This document shows, piece after piece, positions 1 to 7,871 of a stretch of 64,000 bases of DNA (positions within the stretch are counted from its first letter, which is position 1; each line of letters opens with the position of its first letter). This DNA is from an uncultured Acetatifactor sp. (GTDB lineage Bacteria; Bacillota; Clostridia; Lachnospirales; Lachnospiraceae), in NCBI GenBank assembly GCA_910585615.1, contig CAJUFO010000001.1, positions 124,001 through 188,000 of the forward strand. Reading direction: 5' to 3'. The translations under genes and the position numbers were made by a program. Under the pieces are notes generated by a model. It had not been told where the DNA came from. It made no database searches and saw nothing but the letters and a program-made list of their open reading frames with translations.

Positions 1-1422
1 GACGACAGGCTTGTGGCATCCCATTACAATGCTTATACGCCTTTTTCGGTTGTCCTGAGAGACATCGGCGAGGGGGAGCACCGCCTGAAGGTGGTGGTGG
101 ACAATTCCTTTGGCGAGGCCTCCGCATTGCATGTGCCCAATGATTACCAGACCTATGGGGGAATCACCAGGCCGGTGGTGCTGGAGCGCCTGGGGGATGC
201 TTACCTTTCCGGGATGCATGCGGACAGCATCTTCAAAGACGGCCGGTGGCATCTGAAAATCCGGGCGCAGGCAGAGAACCTGTCGGGGACGGCGTTTACA
301 GGCAAAGTCACATTTTTCCTGGGGGAAAGGGAGCTGGCTTCGGTTCCGGTGCGGGCAGAGGGGAACGGCGGCGCATCCGTGGAGACCGGGGAGATGCCCT
401 GCGAGGAGGTGACGGCATGGTGCCCGGAGAATCCTGCCCTGTATCCCCTGACAGCGGTGCTGACGGACGCGCATGAGTGGGAAATCGACGACCTGATTGA
501 CCGGATAGGATTCCGCAGGGTGGAGATTGCGGGAAAGGGGATTTACCTGAACGGCAATCGGGTGCGGATTAAGGGGTTCTGCCGCCATGAGGACCATCCC
601 CAGTTCGGGTGCGCCATCCCCTATGGGGCCATGTACCAGGATTTGATGCTCATGAAGGAGGCAGGGGCGAATTCCGTCCGCACCTCCCATTACCCCAATG
701 ACGAGCGGTTCCTGGATCTGTGCGACGAGCTGGGCATTTTGGTCTGGGAGGAGAACCATGCCAGAGGGCTGTCGGAGGAGAACATGCGCAACCCGAATTT
801 TGAAAGGCAGTGCGAGGACTGCATCCGGGAGATGATTACGGCCCATTACAACCACCCCAGCATCTATATCTGGGGCATCCTCAACGAGTGCGCCAGCCAC
901 ACGGAATACGGGAGAGAGTGCTATCGCAGGCAGTACGAGCTGATTGGACAGCTGGATTCCACCAGGCCCCGCTCCTCCGCCAGCTGCCAGTTCAAGACGG
1001 ACATCTGCTTCGACCTTCCCGAGGTGGTCTCCTACAACATCTATCCCCTCTGGTACCACGACACGCCGCCCGGGGAATATCTGGACGACCTCTACGGCTG
1101 GGTGCAGGAGGAGACGGAAGGGGCGGGCAAGCCCTTCCTGATTACGGAAATCGGCGCAGGGGCAATCTACGGATACCGTACCCCCGACATGGTGAAATGG
1201 TCGGAGGAATATCAGGAAAAGGCGCTGGAGGAGCAGCTTACGGCGGTGCTTTCCAGAGAGGACATAAGCGGCGTCTATATCTGGCAGTTCTGCGACTGCA
1301 GGGTGTGCGACAGTTGGTTCAGCGGTCGGCCCCGGACCATGAACAACAAGGGAATCTGGGATGAGTACAGGCGCCCCAAGCTTTCTTTCCGGACGGTGAA
1401 GCGGATTTTTGGCGGGCTGTAA
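1..1422 (+). CDS. Glycoside hydrolase family 2 enzyme (beta-glucuronidase/beta-galactosidase type), 5'-truncated by window edge
   Basis: The reading frame is open from the first base, so the N-terminus lies outside the window. The visible ~473 residues hold the end of the sugar-binding jelly roll, the immunoglobulin-like domain and a complete TIM barrel. The acid/base glutamate sits in GILNECASH and the nucleophile glutamate in FLITEIGAG; YIWQFCDCR near the end is the usual family tail. With roughly 130 missing residues the protein would be about 600 aa, the size of bacterial beta-glucuronidases. No signal peptide can be judged. Family knowledge: GH2 enzymes retain configuration and release terminal beta-linked sugars. 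The exact sugar (glucuronide or galactoside) is not decided by what is visible. It probably belongs to a carbohydrate cluster starting left of the window. Confidence 0.88.
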   Translation, partial: DDRLVASHYNAYTPFSVVLRDIGEGEHRLKVVVDNSFGEASALHVPNDYQTYGGITRPVVLERLGDAYLSGMHADSIFKDGRWHLKIRAQAENLSGTAFTGKVTFFLGERELASVPVRAEGNGGASVETGEMPCEEVTAWCPENPALYPLTAVLTDAHEWEIDDLIDRIGFRRVEIAGKGIYLNGNRVRIKGFCRHEDHPQFGCAIPYGAMYQDLMLMKEAGANSVRTSHYPNDERFLDLCDELGILVWEENHARGLSEENMRNPNFERQCEDCIREMITAHYNHPSIYIWGILNECASHTEYGRECYRRQYELIGQLDSTRPRSSASCQFKTDICFDLPEVVSYNIYPLWYHDTPPGEYLDDLYGWVQEETEGAGKPFLITEIGAGAIYGYRTPDMVKWSEEYQEKALEEQLTAVLSREDISGVYIWQFCDCRVCDSWFSGRPRTMNNKGIWDEYRRPKLSFRTVKRIFGGL

Positions 1423-1490
1423 GGCAGGGAGCGAAAGGAGGCTGTCGGCAAATGAGAATTCGGCCATTTTCCCACAGCCTTCTAACCTTG

Positions 1491-2126
1491 CTATGGCGCG
1501 CTTCTATTTTGCCTTGCTATGAGGATATCGATGGCAGTGCATACGGCGATGTATATGATCCAATAGAGGCCAAAGGTCTTGTAGGAATGCATTGGCATGG
1601 GAACCGGCGCGATCCACCAGGAGAATCCGCCACCCTTTAACCCCATCAGGGTGTTGAAACAGAAGGCCATGGGGACGAACAGCAGAATCCATACGCCTGG
1701 CAGCAGGAAGAAGCGCTTTGCCTTCTGCTTATCCCTTGTGTCCAGGAACTGTCCCATGAGGAAGATTCCCGTGCCAATCAGCATGACGGCGAATCCCAGG
1801 CCTACGGCATAGGCCCTCTGCTGCTCAATCCAGATGACTATGGAAGAGACCAGGCCGATTGCGTTCAGGACAGTGCCAATGAGAGCGAACATCATTGCGC
1901 TGTATCTTTTTTCAGGCACCAAGGCGGGAGCGATTCCTTTCAGGAGAAAATCCGTGGTAGTCTCAAAATAATCGCTCAGGAGGATTATCTTTTCGATATC
2001 CGGAACGCTCTGTGCGCTTTCCCACTTGGAGACCGCCTGTCTGGAGACGCCGATGCTGTTCGCAAGCTCCTCCTGGGATATTCCTTTGGATTTCCTCAGC
2101 TGTTGTATTCTGTCTGCGATGTTCAT
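1491..2126 (-). CDS. XRE-family transcriptional regulator with C-terminal membrane domain
   Basis: Residues 1-65 form a classical lambda-repressor-type helix-turn-helix (IADRIQQLRKSKGISQEELA, then VSRQAVSKWESAQS). The rest carries about four hydrophobic stretches, typical of the common Bacillota design of an HTH fused to a small membrane domain. GGAGG lies 8 nt before the ATG at 2126. Family knowledge: such proteins are thought to sense a membrane or envelope signal and to regulate nearby transporters, but targets are rarely known. The gene converges with the upstream GH2 gene and stands alone; its target cannot be inferred from the sequence. Confidence 0.85.
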   Translation of the reverse strand: MNIADRIQQLRKSKGISQEELANSIGVSRQAVSKWESAQSVPDIEKIILLSDYFETTTDFLLKGIAPALVPEKRYSAMMFALIGTVLNAIGLVSSIVIWIEQQRAYAVGLGFAVMLIGTGIFLMGQFLDTRDKQKAKRFFLLPGVWILLFVPMAFCFNTLMGLKGGGFSWWIAPVPMPMHSYKTFGLYWIIYIAVCTAIDILIARQNRSAP

Positions 2127-2199
2127 AAGCGGAACCTCCGTAAATTTGATAACAGAATCATAGCACTGAAAGCGGTTGCGAAGCCACCATTTTCGGCTT

Positions 2200-2454
2200 T
2201 CAATCCGGCAACTGGCGGTTGCCGTCAGGCCATGACCTGTTTTCTGACGCTGCCCATATGTCCAGCGCCAGGTTGTAGATGTCGGTTATCTTCCGGTCTA
2301 TTCGATAGATTTCCCGTGCGGGGCCGGCTTGTCTGGTTTCGATTCGGTTCATTTTCCGGCTGAGTTCCATCATGTCCTTTTTCATGTCCTGAGTCTCACT
2401 CCGGATGCTCCGCACTTCGGATAAAAGCAGGTCGAACTTTTCGCTGTCTGTCAT
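2200..2454 (-). CDS. Small charged coiled-coil protein, unknown function
   Basis: An 84-residue protein beginning MTDSEKFDLLLSEVRSI. I chose the start at 2454 because GGGAGGT stands 7 nt before it; an in-frame ATG further up has no such site. Residues 5-60 are dominated by heptad-like spacing of leucine, isoleucine and methionine with alternating charge, so a single amphipathic coiled coil is likely. There is no signal peptide or membrane segment. Small proteins of this type are frequent in Lachnospiraceae genomes, but I do not recognise a characterised family. It is transcribed away from a promoter-like sequence at 2829-2857. Confidence 0.6.
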   Translation of the reverse strand: MTDSEKFDLLLSEVRSIRSETQDMKKDMMELSRKMNRIETRQAGPAREIYRIDRKITDIYNLALDIWAASENRSWPDGNRQLPD

Positions 2455-2898
2455 AAGGATACCTCCCATTGCATTGGTTATATACTGCATAACGCTGAAT
2501 ACTGCCTAATGCAATCATGCGATTGAACCGGTCAGCGTTATGCAGTCTGATTTTACGGCAAGTGAAATCGTTAAGCAGTATAAGTTGCTACAGTGTTTTT
2601 GTGGAGCCGCTTTGCTCCAGTTGCGGGTCTATCCAATTGTCAAGGTGTAATGGCCATTTCGCGTTCCGAAACTGTCCGGTCTCCTGCAGTCCATAAGAAT
2701 CCGCTAGGCCATATAAGGTATCCATTTCTCTTGACACAGTGTATAATGGGAACGAGGGAGCGTAAACTGTAGGAAAATCGCTGATGGCTTTTGAAAATAA
2801 GATAAAATATCCTGTACAGAATAAGGCCAGTATAACATATGTTCCGTAAATACGCAAGCATTAAATCGCTTGACCTGAATAAACGGCAGCGCCGCCCA
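2455..2898. other. Gene-poor stretch
   Basis: About 440 bases without a convincing gene. A minus-strand open frame of 89 codons starting with TTG at 2857 has a hydrophobic beginning, but it lacks a ribosome binding site and its first codons coincide with a good promoter match, so I treat it as non-coding. The stretch probably holds the untranslated leader of the small protein gene at 2200-2454. Confidence 0.4.
2829..2857 (-). promoter_or_regulatory. Putative sigma-70-type promoter
   Basis: On the minus strand TTGCGT (2857-2852) and TATACT (2834-2829) are separated by exactly 17 nt. It would drive transcription toward the small coiled-coil gene, leaving a leader of about 370 nt. Only the consensus match supports this. 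Confidence 0.4.
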
Positions 2899-4722
2899 TC
2901 ACGCATAATACTGTGCCTGCGCGTTCCAGAGCTCCCTGTACAGCCCTTCCTGCTTTTCCAGCTCCTCATGGGTTCCGTGCTGTACGACCTTCCCCCTGTC
3001 AAATACCAGAATGTCCTCGCAGAACCTGCAGGAGGCCAGGCGGTGCGAGATGTAGATGGCCGTCTTGTGGCCCACCATCCCGTCAAAGCCCTCGAACACC
3101 TCCGTCTCCGCCTTCGGGTCCAGCGCCGCCGTGGGTTCGTCCATTATGACAAAGGGCGCGTCTTTGTAGATCGCCCGGGCAATCGCCAGCTTCTGCCGCT
3201 CCCCGCCGGAGAAGGCGACTCCACTCTCGTCATAATCCTTTCCGACGCATGTGCCCAGCCCTCCCGGGAGATTGGACAGCCTGGCTCCCAGGCCGGCCCT
3301 CTCCATGGCGACCGCCACCCTCCCCTCGTCCATCTCCGCCCCGGCCGCTATATTCTCTCCCACGGGAAAGGCAAACATCTGGAAATCCTGAAACACCACC
3401 GAGAACAGATTGCAGTACTCTCTGTAATCGTATTTCCGGATGTCGATGCCGTTCACCTTAATGCAGCCCTCCGTCACGTCGTACAGGCGGCAGAGGAGTT
3501 TTACAAAGGTGGTCTTGCCGGAGCCGTTCCTGCCGACGATGGCCAGCTTTTCTCCAATCTCCAGCTTCAGGTTGAGGTTCCTGATCACATATTCATCGGA
3601 GCCGGGATACCGGAAGGAGACATTCTCAAATGCCACGGAGAACCTGTCGTCCTGCCGTTTCTCTACAGGAATCGTCCCCTCGTATTTCCTCCTGCCAAGC
3701 CCTGTGAATTCCCTGTAATCCGCGGCGTACAGGGCCGCTGTCTTCAAGTGTCCCATCGTGACGGCGAGCCTGGCCACGGCCCCCGCGAACAGCTCCATGC
3801 TGGACGCATATGCGACCACGCTGCCGATGGTGATGATCCCCAGCCAGGCCTGCATACCGGCATAGGCATAGATCAGCAGATTGCACAGATTGAGGATGAT
3901 TCTCTGCAGCACGGTCCTTCTCACATATATCGCATTCCTGCTCTTCTCGCTCCCGCAGATTCCGGCAAAGAGCCCGTCGATGTCTCTGTTCAGCATGCCT
4001 TCCAGCCCCATGGCGCGGATATCCTTCTGGGGCTCCACCCCGGACAGCAGGTCCAGATAGAAAAGCTTCTTATTATAGATGGCGGAGGCATCCAGGAAAT
4101 GCGTTGTGGCCTTCTGCGTGTCCCTGAAACTGAACTTATAATTCACGAACAGCAGGCCTCCCAGCGCTGCCGCCAGCAGCAATGCGCTCCACCCGGAGCC
4201 CCAAAACCTGTATCCCGCATTCTTGGCAATGCCGAACATGGGGAACACTATGGCGGCGGCCGCGCCGATGGTCACGAGATTCTGCAGCAGATCGCACAGC
4301 TGCACCATCAGCCATCCTCCCACCCCGTAAAAGGAATTCTGGAACGCCCGGAACCGGATGTCCTGGGCGTGCGCATCCTCCAGATATTCGTAATCCATGG
4401 TCAGCGCCTTCCGGTTCAGCTCCCGGCTGCCGAACTCCTTGGGATAATTCTCCAGCTTCTTCCGGAAGCTCTCCCCCAGCCTGGCGGTTATCACGCCCAG
4501 GATCAGCTTCCCGCCCACGGCGGCAAGAATCATGCCCATGACCCTTCTCATATCAAAGCCGGCCAGCGCCGCATCTGTGATAAGGCCGATCAGCAGCACC
4601 AGAATATACGGGGTGACCGCCTCCAGAACCGCGTGGGCGATTCCTATGTAAAAGGTTTTCTTCTCCTGCCGGTACACCGCTTTCAGGAGGAACCACAGAT
4701 TTTCCAGGTCCTTTCGTTTCAT
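2899..4722 (-). CDS. ABC exporter half-transporter (membrane domain fused to ATPase), second of a pair
   Basis: 607 residues from the ATG at 4722, which has AAGGAG 7 nt upstream. Residues 1-310 contain about six hydrophobic segments (type I exporter membrane domain). The ATPase follows with Walker A GRNGSGKTT, signature FSGGERQ, Walker B FVIMDEP and the switch histidine in ISHRLAS. The neighbouring gene at 4816-6774 has the same architecture, so the two probably form a heterodimeric exporter in the cytoplasmic membrane. Just upstream lies an AgrA/AgrC-like two-component system, a common partner of peptide or antimicrobial-peptide exporters. No precursor-peptide gene was found, so the substrate is unknown. 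Confidence 0.9.
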   Translation of the reverse strand: MKRKDLENLWFLLKAVYRQEKKTFYIGIAHAVLEAVTPYILVLLIGLITDAALAGFDMRRVMGMILAAVGGKLILGVITARLGESFRKKLENYPKEFGSRELNRKALTMDYEYLEDAHAQDIRFRAFQNSFYGVGGWLMVQLCDLLQNLVTIGAAAAIVFPMFGIAKNAGYRFWGSGWSALLLAAALGGLLFVNYKFSFRDTQKATTHFLDASAIYNKKLFYLDLLSGVEPQKDIRAMGLEGMLNRDIDGLFAGICGSEKSRNAIYVRRTVLQRIILNLCNLLIYAYAGMQAWLGIITIGSVVAYASSMELFAGAVARLAVTMGHLKTAALYAADYREFTGLGRRKYEGTIPVEKRQDDRFSVAFENVSFRYPGSDEYVIRNLNLKLEIGEKLAIVGRNGSGKTTFVKLLCRLYDVTEGCIKVNGIDIRKYDYREYCNLFSVVFQDFQMFAFPVGENIAAGAEMDEGRVAVAMERAGLGARLSNLPGGLGTCVGKDYDESGVAFSGGERQKLAIARAIYKDAPFVIMDEPTAALDPKAETEVFEGFDGMVGHKTAIYISHRLASCRFCEDILVFDRGKVVQHGTHEELEKQEGLYRELWNAQAQYYA

Positions 4723-4742
4723 TTTCTGTTCTCCTTGTAACA

Positions 4743-4915
4743 CTCGATTACAGGGTTCGCGAAGCGGTTCCTGTAATACAGCCTGCTCAAACCACTGCCC
4801 TCTTCTCCTACTCGATTACAGGGTTCGCGAAGCGGTTCCTGTAATACAGCCTGCCTGCATCTCTGCCCTCTCCCCCTGCTCGATTACAGGGTTCGCGAAG
4901 CGGTTCCTGTAATAC
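4743..4915. repeat. Three tandem copies of a palindromic element, 68-bp period
   Basis: The 37-base core starting CTCGATTACAGGGTTC is present identically at 4743, 4811 and 4879. Each core is an imperfect inverted repeat: ATTACAGG and CCTGTAAT pair across a GC-rich centre containing TTCGCGAA. The roughly 30 bases between cores are clearly related but diverged. One core is coding in the upstream exporter gene, the next contains that gene's stop codon, and the third ends just before the ribosome binding site of the downstream exporter gene. The RNA could fold into three successive hairpins across the gene junction. Confidence 0.9.
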
Positions 4916-6774
4916 CTGCTCTGCATCTCAAACAGCTCGGCATAGCGCCCGCCCTTTTTCAGCAGCTCCTCATGGGTGCCATCCTCGACGATTCCCGCTC
5001 CCTCCAGCAGCACAATCCGGTCGCAGAACCGCGTGCTGGACAGCCGGTGGGATATGAAGATTACAGTGCGCCCCCGGGCCGCCTCGCCATAGCGCAGATA
5101 CAGCTCATGCTCCGCTATTGGGTCCAATGCGGCAGTGGGCTCGTCCAGGATCAGCAGCGGCGCTTTCCTGTAGAGGGCCCTCGCGAATAGCAGCTTCTGC
5201 TTCTCGCCCCCGGAGAAATCCGTGGCGTCCCCGTACACTTCCCGTACCACCCTCGTCCTCCCCCTGTTCGGCAGACTCTCGTAGCGCCCGCCGAACCCGG
5301 ACCATTCCAGGGCAAGCTCCAGCTCCTCCCGGTTCGCCTCCTCCGCCGGAGCGGCCGTCAGGTTCTCGTCCAGGGTCAGCGGGAACAGCATGGAATCCTG
5401 GAACAGCGCGGAGATGAGGCTCCTGTATTCTTCCGGGTCATAGTCGCCCTGCTCTGTGCCGTTGATATAGATTGCTCCCTCCACAGGTTTATAAAAGCCG
5501 CAGAGGAGCTTCACCAGCGTGGTCTTCCCCGCGCCGTTTAAGCCGATGAGCGCCAGCTTCTCATTGGAATGTATGGTCAGGTTGATGTCATGCAGGATGT
5601 CCGTCTCCGCCCCGGGATACCGAAACGACACATGCCGGAATTCCACCTCCACTCCCCTCGTCCTGTCCGGATTCCTGCATTCTCTGCGCTCCGCCTCCGG
5701 GAGATCTAGGAGCTTTCGGAGATAGGAGAGAAAGGAGTTGATGGCATTCAACCCCTGCACCTTCCCAATCAATTCCGAGAAATTGGCGGAAAACGTCCGC
5801 ACCAGGCCCACGGAGAAGACAAACTGTGCGACGCTCTGCTGACCTAGCGTCAGCAACCAGGCGAGATAGCCATACGAGGCCAGCTCTGTCAGGAACCCCA
5901 GCCCCAGTTCCTGCACCCGGCGGATGAAATACTGTGTGTGTATGCGGCCGTAGATGCGGTCCATGCCCAGGATGGCCTGGTCGTATTTCTCCATGAACCA
6001 GTCCTGCATCTGGTAGATACGGATATCCTTGCCGTCGCTGCGCTCCATGGCGTGGCGGTTGATGTACGCGATCTCCTTCGTGTGCCTGCCCAGCTCCTCG
6101 TGGTTTCTCCCGTGTACCCTTTCCACCCTCTTCAACAGGAAAATGTTGATTCCTATGGTCAGGATGTGCATCGCCGCCAGCCCCGGATTCACCAGGCACA
6201 GGAGGACGCCGTACAGCAGAGAGCTCAGGAAGGAGGCAATCAAAACGGGCATGGAGGTGACCGAATTGCGGATGGCGAACTCGTTTCTGAGGACATTCCA
6301 GATATTTCCCACCAGCTTCTGGGTCTCCTGTCTCTCCAGAAGCTCATAGTCAATCTTCATCGTCTTACGGAAGGCCAGTTTGTCGTAATACAGGGTCAGC
6401 GACATGCCGTTCCGATAGAGATACTGCTGCATGCTGGAGTTCACCACGCTGCACGCCAGGATGGCCGCGGCCACCGCAATCACGCTCGTCAGCAGGGCGG
6501 CCAGCGATACCTTCCCCTGTAGCTGCGAGACGATCAGGGACGGCAGCCATATCCCCAGAAAGGTCGCGGTCATGCCGGGAACCACAGCCAGAAACTGGAA
6601 ATAGCACACCCATTTGTTCCACTGCTTCGCGCTTTTCAGATGAAAAAACAGATTGGAGGCCAGGGTGTAGCCCGCGGGCTCCCTGCGGCCCCCAGGACAT
6701 CCCTGTTTTGCGTGTCCTGTTTGGCCTGTCTGTCCTGCCTGTTCCGTCTGCCCTGCCTGTCCCCTGCGTCTCAT
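4816..6774 (-). CDS. ABC exporter half-transporter, first of a pair, with low-complexity N-terminus and repeat-derived C-terminus
   Basis: 652 residues. Start at 6774 has GAGGAG 6 nt upstream. The first ~25 residues are a low-complexity run rich in Gln, Thr, Gly and Ala that is not part of the family. A six-helix membrane domain spans about 45-350, then the ATPase with Walker A GLNGAGKTT, signature FSGGEKQ, Walker B LLILDEP and ISHRLSS. The last ~35 residues are encoded by two copies of the palindromic repeat read in two different frames (YYRNRFANPVIEQ, then GCITGTASRTL). An ancestral stop codon after VIE is still visible in the next repeat copy. It likely pairs with the product of the gene at 2899-4722. 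Substrate unknown. Confidence 0.9.
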   Translation of the reverse strand: MRRRGQAGQTEQAGQTGQTGHAKQGCPGGRREPAGYTLASNLFFHLKSAKQWNKWVCYFQFLAVVPGMTATFLGIWLPSLIVSQLQGKVSLAALLTSVIAVAAAILACSVVNSSMQQYLYRNGMSLTLYYDKLAFRKTMKIDYELLERQETQKLVGNIWNVLRNEFAIRNSVTSMPVLIASFLSSLLYGVLLCLVNPGLAAMHILTIGINIFLLKRVERVHGRNHEELGRHTKEIAYINRHAMERSDGKDIRIYQMQDWFMEKYDQAILGMDRIYGRIHTQYFIRRVQELGLGFLTELASYGYLAWLLTLGQQSVAQFVFSVGLVRTFSANFSELIGKVQGLNAINSFLSYLRKLLDLPEAERRECRNPDRTRGVEVEFRHVSFRYPGAETDILHDINLTIHSNEKLALIGLNGAGKTTLVKLLCGFYKPVEGAIYINGTEQGDYDPEEYRSLISALFQDSMLFPLTLDENLTAAPAEEANREELELALEWSGFGGRYESLPNRGRTRVVREVYGDATDFSGGEKQKLLFARALYRKAPLLILDEPTAALDPIAEHELYLRYGEAARGRTVIFISHRLSSTRFCDRIVLLEGAGIVEDGTHEELLKKGGRYAELFEMQSRYYRNRFANPVIEQGERAEMQAGCITGTASRTL

Positions 6775-6906
6775 ATATCTCCTCTTTCTCCCGCATCACA
6801 TGCCCACAATCCAGCCGCAGTCCACGCCAACAGTACAGCCGGATTTCACGTCCCCGCGGCATTTTATACTCGTGCTCAGAAACATTTGCCAATGTAAATG
6901 TATAAC

Positions 6907-6986
6907 AAGGTCACTGTTGTGACAGTGACCTTAAGACCGCCATCTGTAATCTTGCCGCAAGCGATTTGGTAAATTCTGGCGGTCTT
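6907..6986 (-). other. Two adjacent stem-loops in the exporter operon leader
   Basis: AAGGTCACTG at 6907-6916 pairs perfectly with CAGTGACCTT at 6923-6932 around a 6-base loop. Directly abutting it, AAGACCGCCA at 6933-6942 pairs with TGGCGGTCTT at 6977-6986 around 34 bases. Both lie in the predicted leader between the promoter and the first exporter gene. Neither has a U-run, so an attenuator or RNA-stability role is as likely as termination of the two-component operon. Confidence 0.6.
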
Positions 6987-6997
6987 GAGTATACGTA

Positions 6998-7061
6998 AAT
7001 ATAGCACAGGATTTCCCGAAAAAAACAATTTCGCACGAATGGTATCCCCACGCGCACGAAT
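6998..7061 (-). promoter_or_regulatory. Exporter-operon promoter with AgrA/LytTR-type direct repeats
   Basis: On the minus strand ATTCGTGCG occurs twice (7061-7053 and 7040-7032), two identical 9-mers separated by 12 bases, a 21-bp period. This is the geometry known for AgrA and other LytTR regulators. Three bases further lies TTGTTT (7028-7023) and, after 19 nt, TATATT (7003-6998). The long spacer and weak boxes suit an activator-dependent promoter. The LytTR regulator encoded at 7872-8582 is the obvious candidate activator. Confidence 0.65.
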
Positions 7062-7106
7062 TGCATTTTTTCCGTATTTTTTCTGAGTTTTCCCTGCGCC
7101 GCGCAG

Positions 7107-7871
7107 TCACCCTTCCACCAGCGGCAGCATCACCTCCGTCGCGAACACGCCCTCCTCATCCTGCCGGTTGAGAAAGCCGCCGTATTTCGACACAATCCGG
7201 TCAATGCGGACGAGACCGAAGCCGTGCACCCCCGCATGCCCCCCGGACTTGGTGGTGAGATATTGCAGTCCGCTCCTCCTGGCCCTCCCGCTCATGGAAT
7301 TCGTGACCGCGATATAGAGCTGCTTTTTCACGATGTCGATATAAATCCGGATGAACGGCTCCTCCCCGTCCCCCATCTGCAGGCAGGCCTCCAGGGCATT
7401 GTCCAGGAGATTGCCAATCAGCGCAGACAGATCTATCCCCGAGAACGGAACGTCCTGGGGGACCACCGCCGTCGCGTCCACCTGGATTCCCTTCTCCCGG
7501 ATTATGGTCAGCTTGCTGTTCAAGATGGCGTCCACCATCACATTCCCGGTCTTTATCACCGTGTCAACCGTGGTCAGGTCGTCGTTCAGCATGTCCAGAT
7601 ACCGCAGCGCATCCCCGTAATCCCCAAGCTCCATATGGGCCTTCAGCACCTGGATATGGTTGTGGTAATCATGCCTCCAGCCCCGCATCTTGCGGTACAT
7701 GGTCTCCACCTCCGCGTAATGCCTGTCCACCAGCTCATTCTGAAACCGGCTTATCCTTCTGTCCACATACCGCGGCATCCAGAAGATCCACAGAAGAACA
7801 TTGATCAAAAGAACCGCCCCGACAATCACATATGGCACCAGATTCATTCCGCGCACTCCCCGCCTTCGCAT
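7107..7871 (-). CDS. GHKL sensor histidine kinase (AgrC-like)
   Basis: 254 residues, starting on the base next to the stop codon of the response regulator gene, so the two are translationally coupled. One membrane segment (about residues 10-30) is followed by a short coiled region, the phospho-acceptor region (WRHDYHNHIQ, with the conserved histidine) and a GHKL ATPase with N-box LIGNLLDNALEA and a late glycine loop (HGFGLVRID). AgrC-type kinases usually have a six-helix sensor; here only one helix is present, so the input may come from a partner protein such as the ABC exporter. It should phosphorylate the LytTR regulator encoded directly upstream. Confidence 0.88.
   Translation of the reverse strand: MRRRGVRGMNLVPYVIVGAVLLINVLLWIFWMPRYVDRRISRFQNELVDRHYAEVETMYRKMRGWRHDYHNHIQVLKAHMELGDYGDALRYLDMLNDDLTTVDTVIKTGNVMVDAILNSKLTIIREKGIQVDATAVVPQDVPFSGIDLSALIGNLLDNALEACLQMGDGEEPFIRIYIDIVKKQLYIAVTNSMSGRARRSGLQYLTTKSGGHAGVHGFGLVRIDRIVSKYGGFLNRQDEEGVFATEVMLPLVEG

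Larger units (their letters stand above)
6775..7106. other. Regulatory intergenic region of the exporter operon
   Basis: 332 bases without a supported gene. It contains, in minus-strand order, a pair of LytTR-type direct repeats, a promoter and two back-to-back stem-loops, each described in its own entry. Confidence 0.6.

Noticed and set aside
2588..2857. Minus-strand 89-codon frame with hydrophobic start
   Set aside because: TTG start without ribosome binding site, overlapping a promoter match with a 17-nt spacer; no family resemblance.
2839..4740. 633-codon open frame on the plus strand
   Set aside because: It mirrors the exporter gene on the other strand, which has all ATPase motifs. The GC-rich composition creates the shadow; the translation is His/Pro/Arg-rich without motifs.
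6365..6892. Possible peptide precursor upstream of the exporter genes (minus strand, near 6860)
   Set aside because: A frame starting MPRGREIRLYCWRG runs out of frame into the exporter gene; no ribosome binding site, no leader/core organisation.
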